64,000 bases of DNA from Nymphaea colorata. Taxonomy: Eukaryota > Streptophyta > Magnoliopsida > Nymphaeales > Nymphaeaceae. The stretch is from positions 6,480,204-6,544,203 of the forward strand of contig NC_045139.1 of the NCBI RefSeq assembly GCF_008831285.2, written 5' to 3'. The translations under genes and the position numbers were made by a program. This document shows positions 1 to 11,201 of this stretch, in pieces. The notes under the pieces are model-generated. The model searched no databases. It was not told the DNA's origin and saw only the letters and a list, made by a program, of their open reading frames with translations. The stretch's first letter is position 1, and every line of letters starts with the position of its first letter.

Positions 1-959
1 TACTCGGGTGTACTCGCTTTATGCAAGAAATCTAAATAAATAAGATGGAGAATGGGGGTTGTTTTATGTTCAAAAATGCATGGATCCGATCCTTGGGAAG
101 GCAGCACTTTTTGAATGACTTGACTTGCGAGAGAGACCAAGGGCAAAGGGTACACAGTTCAGCCCTGTGGCGCCGAATTTGGCCGCACAAACCGTGTTCT
201 ACTGCCACACGGTTCCGGAAACCAAAACTTACGTTTATTCCGTTGGTTGCAGAGAAAGATGACACCATTGTGTTGTGTGAGGCCGGGGGCTGTGCGCCAC
301 CGCTAAGATTTACACTCGTTATGGATAAATCATTTAAAATTGTAACGTTTTCTTATCTGTCTTTAAAATTGTAAAGGGTTTTATGAATTTTAAATCATAC
401 TCTGTCAAATGTACACATCATTTTCAATTCTAAAATCAAAATTGCAAACCATTAAACGTAAATGGAAATTAGAATTGAGGTTTTCATTTCAATTCCAATT
501 TAAGGTGAAATTTTGCGTCTAGAATTTAAACTCTAGAATCAAAATTCAAAGTCATCAAACGCCTTCTTAAGAAGCATTACAAACTTTTTGACTTCCATAT
601 TTTTTAACTTATTGTCCATTTTATCTCACTGGGATCAATGACTCAAATGGTTCCATCAAACTCTGGCAGGGTTTGGTACCTACCGGTTTATAGGGGCCTC
701 TAAAACATTAGCATGTGAATTTTTTTCAAAGATTATAGGGGCCAAGATCGAAATATTTCCATTCTATCTTCGAAAATGGGCGAACCTGAAAAACACTGAC
801 ATGTGAGTTTGGTTTTGTTGCCGGGCGCTTATTTTCCACCCAAAGTTTAGGTAAGAGGTAAAGTGGATCAGAGAAAGGTTGCTTGCCTCCTCCTCCTACT
901 CATGTCTTCAAACAGAGAAGGCGTATTAGTATTATCATCTCCTGCTGGGCACTAGCTTT
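1..959. other. intergenic, no gene seen
   Basis: No coding region with recognisable family similarity was found. The stretch at about 410-575 is rich in short palindromic words of the kind found in the MITE at 16479-16853 (attctagaat, tcaaaatt, atcaaacgcc followed by TTA at about 563-575). It is probably a decayed relative of that element, but clear ends cannot be defined. Confidence 0.4.
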
Positions 960-1340
960 TAGCGGGGATCCAAATCATGTGTTAATCGAGAATTATTTGT
1001 ATAAGATTGTTAGTTACACCGTGGCTTCAGATTTATATTGGATCTATTGTTAAAATTAATTGAACTACAAGTTAAAACATGCCAGTGAGGTGAAGTTTCA
1101 CAAACCGGCATGTTTTAGGTTGATTCATCTCTCTCTCTCTCTCTCGTCCATTAATCAGAGCTTAGTCTATTCATAATTCTAAGCATCAAGAAACTTGCAA
1201 TATGTATAACGACGAGGTCAGTCCCCACAGCTTGGTTAGTAGATTCGGAGGATCCAAAGAAAGGAAGGGTTGAGAGGCAACACTAATAACACTGAGAATA
1301 CAAGATCAACACATTTCCATTAACATGACATCCGGTGGAC
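960..1340. repeat. degenerate copy of P450-locus flanking DNA
   Basis: Bases 960-1050 resemble 5979-6065, bases 1080-1145 resemble 3590-3660, and bases 1220-1330 resemble 6505-6630, the DNA just 3' of the P450 pseudogene. The matches are gapped but long and collinear in pieces. The block is read as an old tandem duplicate of the P450 neighbourhood that has lost its coding part. A short CT microsatellite lies at 1130-1145. Confidence 0.55.
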
Positions 1341-1461
1341 TCGATCGGGAGGATGCACATATCACCATCTAGCAGGATATCAAGCTGGGTTTGGGTTGGA
1401 AATAGAGGCAAAAGAGCCACAAATTTGCAAAACCTTCGTCACCGGGCCCGACCCATTCACA

Positions 1462-2123
1462 TTCCTAGACTCTTTCCTTCATTTTAAGTTGAAGCCAACG
1501 GGAAAATATTTCTCACTCAATGAGTTTGAATCATTGTTTCGTGGGAACTAGCTTGCCTGCTCTCTCTCCAACCTCACTTCACCCGATCCCTCCTTGCCCA
1601 TTTCTGCAAACCCTGTCGTTTTTCTTTATGATATCTTTCTAAAGAAACAGACAAGAAACTACCATACTAATAATAACTTATTTCCCCCCCAAGAGTTGCC
1701 AGCGGTTCCCCATGAACATTGTATGTATTTATTAAGTGGGTGTGTGATGGCTTAGAATTTTGATTCTGGAATAAAAATATCCAGAATCAAATTTCCATAA
1801 TTTTTGTTTGAGTTTGATACTATGGAATTTTGATTCTAGAAATTAAAATAACTTGTTTGAAAAAAAAGGGAATTACAATTTTAAAATTCATGAATTATGA
1901 CTTTCATGCCCTGTGCCCCAAAGAGAGATGAAAGGATATCAGAATTTTGGAATCATAATTCCACCCCCTAGGATGAGATCATAATTCTAGAATTTTGATT
2001 TTCAAATTATCCTATAACTCTAGAATCAAAATTACTTGTTTGATAATGCAATTCTCATTTTTAAAGAGTGAAAATAATGATTCTATAATTCCATTGATTC
2101 CAAATGAATCAAACGGCCCCTTA
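1462..2123. repeat. segmental repeat R, copy 1 (3' part)
   Basis: This is a near-identical direct repeat of 16210-16856, with only scattered substitutions and small indels by eye. It carries the same MITE at the same internal position (1735-2120) with the same TTA flanks, so the MITE inserted before the segment was copied. The first about 150 bp also match 9735-9890. No coding function is seen. Confidence 0.85.
1735..2120. mobile_element. MITE, Tourist-like candidate, copy 1
   Basis: A non-coding element of about 386 bp flanked by TTA on both sides (1732-1734 and 2121-2123). The left end contains GGGTGTGTGATGG and the right end TGAATCAAACGGCCCC, imperfect inverted termini of the GGGCGTTTGAT type. 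The interior is dominated by the word attctagaattttgatt and its complement. The TTA target site and terminal motif point to the PIF/Harbinger (Tourist) superfamily by family knowledge; no transposase is present. Confidence 0.6.
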
Positions 2124-2608
2124 GGAGCCTAATAATCTAAGATGGTTTAGGAATGCATCGAAGCATGGGTGAACCTACAATTACTCCCTTCAACTCAACT
2201 CAAGAATAACATCTGTCACCATTTGCTATCGACATGAATAGCTGCATTCGCCACAATCAAACTGATGATCAGGCTTTGATCAGAACTTCAACAGAACCAT
2301 AGCAAGTCCTTGTTCGATTGGTGTTAAGTGTTTTTTTTTTTTTTTCCATATGAAGGTGATCCTTTTTTTTTCTTTCTTTTCGAATTTCCTCTTCTCCCAA
2401 GCATGTGAAGTAGAATTTCAACTTTCATTTTTCTTTGAAAAAACTGACTTTTCCTGAGTAAGTTTGATCGGGAATCAAGACATGATTTGGCATTTGAAAA
2501 TGCGAACTTTTTTGTTCTTTGAGTACAGGTTCCTTGAATGCACCTCCAAACACTGCTTAACAGCAAAGGTCATGCTACTTTATCTCTTCTAGTTTTCCTT
2601 CATGATCA
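2124..2608. other. intergenic, no gene seen
   Basis: Contains a poly-T tract at about 2330-2346 and T-rich low-complexity DNA to about 2400. No supported gene or element was found. Confidence 0.4.
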
Positions 2609-3400
2609 CACTAGCTAATGTACTTCACTGCTTCTTTACTAGACTAAAAGTGATGTAAGCAATACCCCACATACGTCATATTAGCTTCCCCAAGCAGCCT
2701 TGATAGCAAGTTCAAATTAAGCCTAACTTGATAGCAGCCTGGATCCAATTATGTAAAACAGCTCCACATATTCGGGTCAATGCTTCATGGCCAATTGAAA
2801 GTTTGTTAACTATATGATTAGTATTCAATAAAAAAAAAAATCTAGCTATGCAAAATCAGTGAAAGAAAAAAAAAAAAAAGGTTCCGTCTAGGGGCAGAAC
2901 CAAAAATTTTTTGGTTAATGGATACTAGTAATAAATTTTAAAAAACATCAACATGTAAATGAAAAAAAAACACACAAAAAAAATGATATTTTTTGTGGCT
3001 ACGCGTGAGCGTGTGAACAAATGTCTATACGTTGCTCATGTAAATGAAGATAAAAACACAAAAAATATATATTTTTTTTATGGCTCCGTGTGAGCATGTG
3101 AACGAATGTCTACACGTTCCTCACACCTGCCTCTTTCTTGGATCGGTCTAACATCTGCATAATACATATTCTAAGTTAATCCCTCCAATAATTCGAATCA
3201 AATTTCTCCAAACACTTACATATTTAGAAAAAAAACGATCTTTTAAAAACATTTTTAATGCTATAATAATCATCTCACTATAGCAGTTTTAGGAAAAGAG
3301 CCCTTTCACTAGGGCAGTTGAGAAGCTTTAATATATAGCTACCAGACTTTTATATGCTACATTTTATATGAATCATCTGCGTTGTTGTTGATTTCAAACA
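2609..3400. repeat. left arm of large inverted repeat
   Basis: Reads as the reverse complement of pieces of 10110-11201. Bases 2609-2725 match the complement of about 11085-11201 (shared gctaatatgacgtatgtggg read on the other arm). Bases 2930-3390 match the complement of about 10115-10490. This arm carries an internal duplication of about 75 bp (about 2955-3030 and 3040-3115) that is single in the other arm. Identity is imperfect, with large indels, so the repeat is old. Confidence 0.7.
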
Positions 3401-4189
3401 TCCCTTCAAGAGTATTTAAGGGGCTCTTTGACTTTTATTTGATATCGACCATCGTTTTCATTGGGTTCAATGACCCAACTGATTTTATCGAAATCTAGCC
3501 TATATATATATAGTTAGAAGAATCATATCTAAAATATTACATATGCACTGTCGTGAAAATAAAACAAATAACAAGTTAATATCATATGAAACGGTGCAGT
3601 ATGGTGAAATTTCACAAACTGGCATGTTTTAAGTTGATGCATCTCTCTCTCTCTTTCTCTAGTCCATTAACAATGAAAAGAATAAAATGGGAAAATAAGA
3701 GCTTGTTTTATAGGATTAGGGGAGAGATCGAGTTGCGTGCACGGGAGTGTAAGTGTAACATGATCCTCACCAAATCTTGTATTCTCTTAGATGTAGAATT
3801 TTGTCTGATGTGTTGTAGCAGGAACATGCAACGTGAATGGCAGGGAAGAGCTCACTATATAACATATAACAGATTCTATATAGTCGCAATAAATCTCCAA
3901 TAAACAACTGTATCAGATTAGAGCTGTTGTCATCCGTATATACAGTCGGACAAAAGCATGAGGAAGGTGAAGCACTTTGTTTGATATGAATGTGTCGTCA
4001 CATGGTGCTCTTAAATGGCGGTCCCACTACTGCCATGCCCATGTCAATGTTGGTACTAGTGCTGGTATTTTTAATAAACTAGTTCTAATACAGAATGTTT
4101 ACATGTAAATATAGATAAATAAGGCTGCTAAACCATTAAATAACTATATAACAAATGATATATATAATTACCTGTCCATTTGGAGCTAA
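3401..4189. other. intergenic, P450-flank remnants
   Basis: Bases 3590-3660 resemble 1080-1145. Bases 3918-4021 resemble 6148-6245 (shared caaagcatgaggaaggtga words). These are further pieces of duplicated P450-flanking DNA. No intact gene was found. Confidence 0.5.
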
Positions 4190-4760
4190 GCATGCACATG
4201 AGTATGTAATGACCAAAATGGCTCAACACAACACAAAGCATGTATGTATATTAGAAAGATTTCAAAAGCAGTTTCATGTTAAAGATTTTTTACAAGTTTT
4301 CAAGTATTAATTTACTTGTTGGTGACGCACGCAGTCGCCTTAGTTCGGCTTTTCGAAACAATACTTTCTATTTAAATGCGGAAAATCTTGAACTGAAAGA
4401 AAAGTTTAAAACTTTTATCATCAAATAAAACAAACATCAGAATCAGTCAAGCGTGAAAAACCTGAGCTGTTTTAGAGGCAAATAAATAGTGCAACTCAAC
4501 TTCTTGGTTAACCACTAAGAAAAACTTAAAGTCTCTTTCCAATATATAAGTTATATGTATGTATACTTTACCATATATTGTCAAAACCTTTTAAATTTTT
4601 TTGCCAAGAGCCAGCAATTTTAGTACAACTTTTGTAAAATACATGAGAGGAAAAACCAAGACAAGAAATAGCAAGTTACCAACATACCGCAGCGGTGGTT
4701 ACGATTATGGTGTCAGTTGAGTACTTTTCAGACAAAGTGACCATCACCAGATCCAAAGCA
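4190..4760 (-). pseudogene. CYP82-like P450 fragment (exon 1 end plus intron)
   Basis: On the minus strand, bases 4745-4689 encode a peptide containing LSEKYSTDTIIVTTAA. This aligns with LSEKYQTDTIIVATAL at the end of exon 1 of the P450 pseudogene at 6663-8847. The following DNA down to about 4190 matches that gene's intron (7930-7370) with scattered differences. It is therefore a duplicated, decayed copy of the exon 1/intron junction. The copy breaks off at about 4760, where unrelated GC-rich DNA begins, and resumes at about 5755. It cannot encode a protein. Confidence 0.8.
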
Positions 4761-5754
4761 TACCAAAGTCCAGTTAGAAACCAAAATGAAAATCGCGAGT
4801 CTTCCTTCCTGACTTTGGAACAACGGTGGCCTTCTTTGCAGCGAACGGTGGCCTTCGTTCCACCACCTTGGGCAGCGGCGGCACACAGCGACCGGCGATG
4901 GATGTGACCGGCGACGGACAGCGAATGGTGGCTGGTGACAGACAGCGACTGAACGGCAACGGACGGCAGCGGGAGGGTTTTACGGCTTTGTCTCTTGATG
5001 CCCAATATTGTGATTTTGTCTTTTTCATTGATTGCATTGTTGCTTTGTGTTGGAATTTGGGCAGTTTTGTTCGTGATTAGAAGGTTTTTAGGGGTTTTAA
5101 AGTCACTCATCGCCAGTTTTCATTATTTTAGGGGTTTATTATTGTTTTTGTTTTCGTGAAAGAACATTGCCACTCAAGCTGCATCCTCAGTTATCATATG
5201 CATTGTATGCTTCACACGAAATCATAAAAACAGACCGTCGGTCAGTTTAAATTATCTGTAGTTTTGTTGTACATACTTTGAAGTACAAATGAGATATTGA
5301 AATACATGCATTCCAATCTGCACACACTTACTTTACTGAATCAATCAATTGGCACATTATACTAGTGAATGCGGTAATCACTAATCTTCAAGGGAAAACT
5401 TATAACAGGACACCACATATCGCTTTTCATATGTTAAGGAACAAACACCTAATATTCTTTTATATCCATATTCTAATTATGTTTAGAACCGGGAAAGAAC
5501 ATTGTATGTTTTATGAGATTATCTATGATCTATGGAAGGAACATTTGATGTTTTTTATTTTTTTCTATGACTTATGAGATTATTATCTATGGATTCATGA
5601 ATTATGACATGTGAAAAGATTTTTTGGTTTTCTTTAAATTTTAGGTATTATAAATTAATAATATTATAATAGTCACCATACCTATACCAAGATTTACGAA
5701 AATGCCGCACCAGTACCCGTACCCCCCGTACCTATACGCATACCATTGTAACAT
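4761..5754. other. about 1-kb insertion splitting P450 fragment
   Basis: Unrelated DNA lies between two P450 pieces that are about 50 bp apart in the better copy. The left part (4790-5000) is GC-rich, with repeated gcgacggacagcga-like words. The rest is AT-rich. Its open frames are short and match no family I know, and no terminal repeats are obvious. A transposon insertion or filler DNA at a break are both possible. Confidence 0.5.
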
Positions 5755-5890
5755 AGCTGTGCGGTCGGACTCTTTCTCCAACCAGATGCAAATTGGTCCA
5801 TCTTCTTGTGAACCCTCTTCATGACTTTGAGGTGACCACCCGCACCCATTAATCAGAGTTTGCTTTTAAAAGTAAGATATCAATTAATCA
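5755..5890 (-). pseudogene. CYP82-like P450 fragment (exon 1 internal)
   Basis: On the minus strand, bases 5840-5785 read GHLKVMKRVHKKMDQI, aligning with GHLKAMK...LDQI of the P450 pseudogene at about 8122-8076. This piece keeps about 15 nt between the ATGAAGAG and GGACCAAATT words, where the larger gene keeps 5. That documents a 10-nt deletion in the larger gene. On the other side, at about 5845, the match jumps to DNA normally found upstream of the gene (about 9040-9080), so the whole N-terminal coding part has been lost here. Confidence 0.8.
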
Positions 5891-6323
5891 GAGTCTGAAT
5901 CCAATCCTCCTTCCTTCTTTTGGTGTGCCTGCACACAACTCAATCTCATTATGGGCTAGGATGGGTCGCAAGCTTTTAGCAGGGACCCAAACTATGAGTT
6001 AATCGAGAATTATTTTATAACATCGTTAATTACAGTGTGGTTTCAGATTTATATCGGATCTGTCAGCTATTAAGATTGTTAGAATTAGTTGAACTAGAAG
6101 TTAAAACGTTGCAGTGATGAGAAATCTCAAAAACTGCATCTAATAGGAGCCGCTGTCATTCGTGTATACCATCGGACAAAGCATGAGGAAGGTGATGCAT
6201 TTTGTTAGATATGAACCTAAGTCAAACAGGTGCTCCTACATGGCATTCATATTTTATTGATGTCAATGTTGCTGATGGGTCTGATGATGTCGATGTTGCT
6301 ACTGGTGCTGATCCATCTTCCAC

Positions 6324-6378
<55 letters not shown>

Positions 6379-6662
6379 TAAAATTAAAAAAAAAAAAAAA
6401 AGTTGTTGCATCCACACCCTTATGACATAGATAGGAGGACTTTTTAAAGCTGAAAGCTTGCTTAGTTGCAAAGAAGCGACAGTTATCGAAACAAGTGGTA
6501 CAGATGGGAAGGAAAGAATGAAACACATGAATCGACGTTGAGCGGTTGAGAAGTAACACTACTAACACCAAGAATACAAGATTTAATACATTTCCACTAA
6601 CAGCGGTAAAGTAAGGCAAGGGTGGAGTGGTTGAGGAGGCAAAGGACTCCATCCTTTCTATT
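5891..6662. other. P450 3' flank with duplicated blocks
   Basis: Bases 5979-6065 and 6148-6245 are repeated at 960-1050 and 3918-4021, and 6505-6640 is repeated at 1220-1340. An AT microsatellite occupies 6325-6377, followed by a poly-A tract at about 6385-6400. No supported gene was found; open frames over the microsatellite are low-complexity artefacts. Confidence 0.5.
6325..6377. repeat. (AT)n microsatellite
   Basis: An uninterrupted AT dinucleotide array of about 53 bp. Confidence 0.95.
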
Positions 6663-8847
6663 TCAGTAATAGAGGTGAGGCGGGAGACGAGGCCTGAGAC
6701 GAACTTTTAGGGGAGCTGCTTTAGACATGATTATGCTCAACCCTTCTGTCATGTCTACAGGCTCGTCCATGGGTGTCGACCACTCAAAGCTCTGCAGCAG
6801 GCGCGCCAACGCTAAGTGAATAACTTGTAAAGCCATTGTCCAACCAGCACACATCCTTCGGCCCGACCCGAAGGGCATAAAGGCGAAGCTCTGACCACCG
6901 AAATCAATATCCTTGCAACTTGTCAAGAACCTCTCCGGCCAGAACTCTTCTGCGTCCGTCCACAATACCGGGTCTCGAAATATCTTCCAGGCATTAACAA
7001 ACAGGGTTGTGCCTACTGGTATGTGGTATCCACCAAGCTGGACGGGCTCCGTGGACTGGTGAGGGGGCAAGAGCGGCAGCGCCGGGTACAGGCGCATTGA
7101 CTCTTTTACAATAGCTTGCAAGTATGGCAAGTTCTTGATGTCTGATTCCTCCACTTGTCTCTCCCTCCCTACGTTGCAGTCCAACTCTTCTTTTGCTTTT
7201 TCTAGTGTCCGGCGATTGCTGAGGAGAGCGGAAATGATCCATTCTAAGGTGACCGATACGGTGTCTGTGCCGGCCGATACTATACCCTGCAATGATTCGG
7301 GCCAGATGCCCAAGGTATGTAATTGGGTTCTAAGAAATGAATATTGAATCTTTTTCCATATGTTACTTGTTGAAAACTTCAATGAGAATTGTATATAACA
7401 AGCGCTTTCGAAGCAAAGCTGGTTAAGTGCACACCTAAAATGACTCAACACAACACAAAGTATATATATTGGAGAGATTTTAAAAGCAGTTTCATATTGA
7501 AGATTTTTACAAAATTTTCAAATACTAATATACTTCTGTGTGACATGCGCTGTCGTCATAGTTTCAGTCTTTCCGTATATATGTATTTATATATATGGGA
7601 ACAGACCAAACAAACTTTACTTTTTGTCATCAAGTAAAACAAGCATCAAAATCAGTTAGCGAGAAAATTCTGATCTGTTTTAAAGGCACATAAATAATGT
7701 AACTCAACTTCTCGGTTAACCATAAAGAAAAACTTAAAGTCTCTTTCAAGTATACAAGTTATATGCACGTATATATACTATATATTGTCAAGACTCTTTA
7801 AAAATTTTGCCTTCAAGTAATGGTTGACATTTATAGAGTTGGCAACAGCCTAACAATTTTAGTGCACCGTTTGTAAAATATAAAATATATATGAAAGGAA
7901 AAACCAGGAGAAGGAATAGCAACAACGTACCAAAGCGGTGGCTACGATTATGGTGTCAGTTTGGTACTTTTCAGACAAGTGACCGTCTTTTAACTCTTCA
8001 ATCAGCACGTCAATGAAATCTTTTTCCGCTTTCATGCCGCCAGACTCTTTCTCCTGCCGGTGCTCTGCCAGCCAGGCCGAGGCAATTTGGTCCAGCCACT
8101 CTTCATGGCTTTGAGGTGACCGCCCACATCCAGCCACTCCAGCCATGGTATCGCGTCAGTGACGGTCAGTACTCCCAACAGATGGAAAAACTCGTTTATC
8201 ACTTTTCTCAACTCACCTACCTCACCAATGTTTTCTTCACCGTCCAAAATAAAGTACCGTTTTCCGGCAACCATCCTAAGGATGATATTCAAGCTCAAGC
8301 TGCTTAACCGATGCTTCCAATCCACCGGTTGATTGTCACCGCAGTTGTGGTATAAGCCCCGCACCCAAGCGCCCACCTCCTCGACCCTGATGTGCTTGAG
8401 CAGCTCGAGCCTCCCGCTTGATAGCAGCTCGATGGTTGTGATCTTGCGGACTTCGCGCCAGTAAGGTCCATAGGGGGCGAGCCCGAACATGGCAAGGTCG
8501 TAGCCGAGGCGTTTCCAGCTTTGTAGTGGAGGCCGACCGGCAAAGGCTCGGTCGTTTGTAGTGAAGCACTCCTTAGCTAGATCCATGTTGTTCACTACTA
8601 AAACACGCATTTGCCCTAGTTGAAGGGTGAAAAGAGGTCCGTGCTTCTCCGAGAGAGCAGCCAAGGTTCTATGGAGAGGTGTGGTACTTCTTCTACTCAG
8701 TAGGCAGAGGTGGCCAACTACCGGCCAAGCACCGCCAGGCTCAGGCGGTTGGCGTCTTGTTTCTCCTCTCTTCTTTGGCCAAATATGGTAGATGAAGAAA
8801 AGTGCAAGGAGAGCTGCGAAGCCCTCTGCCAATTCGATGGAATCCAT
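6663..8847 (-). pseudogene. cytochrome P450, CYP82-like, frameshifted
   Basis: Haem-thiolate monooxygenase, normally anchored in the ER. Exon 1 is 8847-7931 and exon 2 is 7286-6663, with one phase-0 GT-AG intron. Visible in order: an N-terminal membrane segment (IELAEGFAALLALFFIYHIW), a proline hinge (PPEPGGAWPVVGHL), LRMVAGKRYF, the oxygen-binding AGTDTVS, the ExxR motif in KESMR, PERF, and the haem loop FGSGRRMCAG with its cysteine ligand. These motifs fit CYP82; the substrate is unknown. At about 8095-8101 the frame breaks. A 10-nt deletion relative to the fragment at 5785-5840 shifts the reading, so translation stops near 8032 after about 271 residues, before the I-helix and haem loop. 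The remaining exons total 1541 nt, and adding 10 gives an exact multiple of three. A sequencing error is the alternative. A TATA-like tract lies at about 8905-8915. Confidence 0.9.
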
Positions 8848-9377
8848 AGCTGCAACGAGGGAACTTGCAGTCTACTGCGTTAGGAAGTTGCCTGTCTTGT
8901 GTGAGTATATATATACATGTGGAAAGAATGGAATGAATGAAAGAATAACTTCTATGTGAAACCTCCGCTCACGAGGAAACAAAAGAAAAACGTCTCTGCC
9001 AATGCAATGCAGCACTTTGGGTTTAAAAATACATGTAATCCCAGTTTGCTTTTAAAGATAAGTTTTTCAATTAATCAGAGTACGGTTCACCTTCGTGCGG
9101 TCGAATCAAAACCCGCCACCAAATCTGTCACGCCAAAAATTTCATATAGAAGTGCCGACAACTGACACTTGGCCCCATTCAGGGTTACGTGATTGAAGGG
9201 CCTTAATCCAAAAGATTTATATCTTAAGGAGTGAGGAGTGGTAATATATGTAACTAAAAAATATTTGAAAGTCTCTCCATAAAAATAAAGAAATTCGGTG
9301 TAGGCAACTGACCACACCTGCCAACATTTGGCTCTGTACCATTAGGTGAAGCGTGCTGTTCGCAACTAGGAAAAGCA
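8848..9377. other. P450 upstream region
   Basis: Contains the likely minus-strand promoter (TATA-like tatatatata at about 8905-8915, some 60 bp upstream of the start codon). Bases 9040-9080 are repeated at 5843-5890, showing that the upstream DNA belongs to the duplicated P450 unit. No other gene was found. Confidence 0.5.
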
Positions 9378-9890
9378 ATAAAGTGAATGAAATGTGGTAA
9401 GGTATACACTAAAATGCCGCTATGTTATCCACGAAAGAAATCATCTAAATTTTTATATTCACATCTGAATATGAATCTGAATTTTGAATCGGATCCGATG
9501 TCATTTCTTAAGCTCTTAATCCAATCCTATTTCTTAATTGGATAGTAATTTTGTTTTCATATCTAATTTTTTTAAATGTTTGGGTTTGATATCCAATCCA
9601 AATCAGATATATTGATATCACCAGTAAATTCCCTTAGGTCCTCTTTGTTTTTCAAAATAAGTACAACAGAAACATTACGCGACAACAGTGTGTGACTCAA
9701 CTTTGCTTTGTCGGTCTGCCATGAAAAATGTTCTGGACATTCCTTACGTATTTTCTTCATTTTAAGTTCAAGCCAACGGGAAAACATTTCTCACTCAATG
9801 AGTCTGAATCATTGTTTCATCCAGTGATGGGAACTAGCTTGCCTGCTCTCTCTCCAACCTCACTTCACCCGATCCCTCCTTGCTCACTTC
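9378..9890. repeat. segmental repeat R, copy 2 (5' part)
   Basis: A direct repeat of 15892-16350, beginning at aataaagtgaatgaaatgtgg and ending in the shared CT-rich stretch tcacccgatccctccttg. It stops before the MITE that the other two copies carry. Similarity is clear by eye, with substitutions and small indels. Confidence 0.8.
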
Positions 9891-10109
9891 TATAACATTA
9901 AGAACTTGCGAAAATTACGTCACATGATACATAATGTTCACTCGTTATTTGTTTTTATTTTTTACGACATCACATATGTAATATTTTGCATATTGTTCTT
10001 CTAACGATATTAAGTTTAAATATAAACGTCATTGACCCTTAAATGTTCCTTAAAGGACGCAAGGGGTTTTAACCAATGAAATTCATATGTTTAAAACTTT
10101 TTTCTACCT
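9891..10109. other. intergenic, nothing identified
   Basis: AT-rich DNA between repeat R copy 2 and the right inverted-repeat arm. Confidence 0.3.
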
Positions 10110-11201
10110 TGAAATCAACAACAACTCAGATGATTCATATTAAATATAGCATATAAAACTCTGGTAGATATATATTAAATCTTCTCAACCACTCTGGTGA
10201 AAGGGCTCTTCCTCTAAAACTGTTATGGTGAGATAATTATTATTGCATCAAATTCTTTTTACATGATCATATTTTTTAGAAAAAAATAAAAAAAAATCTG
10301 TGGAGCGTTTGGAGAAAGTTGAGGTGAATTAGTGGAGGGATTAGCTTAAAACTACGTATCTAAGTAGCCGAGACCAGACCAGGGATAGTGGCAGGTGTGA
10401 GCAATGTCTAGACATTTGCTCACACGAAGCCACAAAAAAAAAAATATTTTTCTGTATTTTTTTTCATTTACGTGTTGATGTCCCTTAAAATTTTAATTTA
10501 TTCGCTTTGCCTGTAGATCAAACCTTTCTTCATTTTTTCTTTTCACTTATTTTATATCATTATGCGTTTTTGGAGCTAGATTTTTTTTTTCCTATAATAA
10601 ACAAATTTTCAATTCAATATGAAACGTTGATTTGGGTTTGATAGAACTGTCCTATATGATTAAAACTAAGTCCACCCAAGTTCAACCACTCATAAACATT
10701 TAAGCTTTTAAAGAATGAAGCCCCTACCAATCTAGCCCCCTGTACGTTTGTAAAGTCTTTTTATATTGGGAACTAAACCACGCGACCTATAATTCATTAA
10801 CCAACTTCAAGTCTACGTACGCAATCACGTGACGCTTCAATAATCAAAGCGTACCAAATGACGTGATGCCTTCCTATACTTGTGACTTTTGCAGCCGAAG
10901 TCGGTTGCCGTTTCATTAACTTATACTTTGGGCACACTTTCTAATTTCTTATAGTGGGAACGGTGAATATGAAATTGAAATGATAAGGCGATCCTCTGCT
11001 ATTCATTCTACATGGCCTTCTGCCAATTAAATGACATAATATTATCGCCCAAAGACCGAAAGTTAGCAATGCGTCGTTGTTAGGCTTAGTTTGAACTTGC
11101 TATCAAGGCTGCCTGGGGAAGCTAATATGACGTATGTGGGGGCATTGCTTACATCGCTTTTGGTCTAATACAGAAGGAGTGAAGCACATTAGCTAGTTTG
11201 A
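10110..11201. repeat. right arm of large inverted repeat
   Basis: The reverse complement matches pieces of 2609-3400: 10115-10490 pairs with 3390-2930, and 11085-11201 pairs with 2725-2609. About 590 bp in the middle (about 10495-11080) has no counterpart in the left arm. Together the arms enclose about 6.7 kb containing the P450 pseudogene and its fragments. Confidence 0.7.

Noticed and set aside
4676-5110. 144-residue open frame on the minus strand
   Set aside because: Only its last about 20 residues are P450-derived. The rest is inserted GC-rich DNA, so it is a chimeric artefact, not a gene.
6230-6652. Open frames across the AT microsatellite
   Set aside because: Low-complexity IY-repeat peptides generated by the (AT)n array.
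7245-7330. Longer first part of P450 exon 2 (reading upstream of 7286)
   Set aside because: The cattgcag acceptor at 7287 joins in phase to the exon 1 end and gives the expected TAL-GIVSAGTDT junction. The upstream frame is intron.
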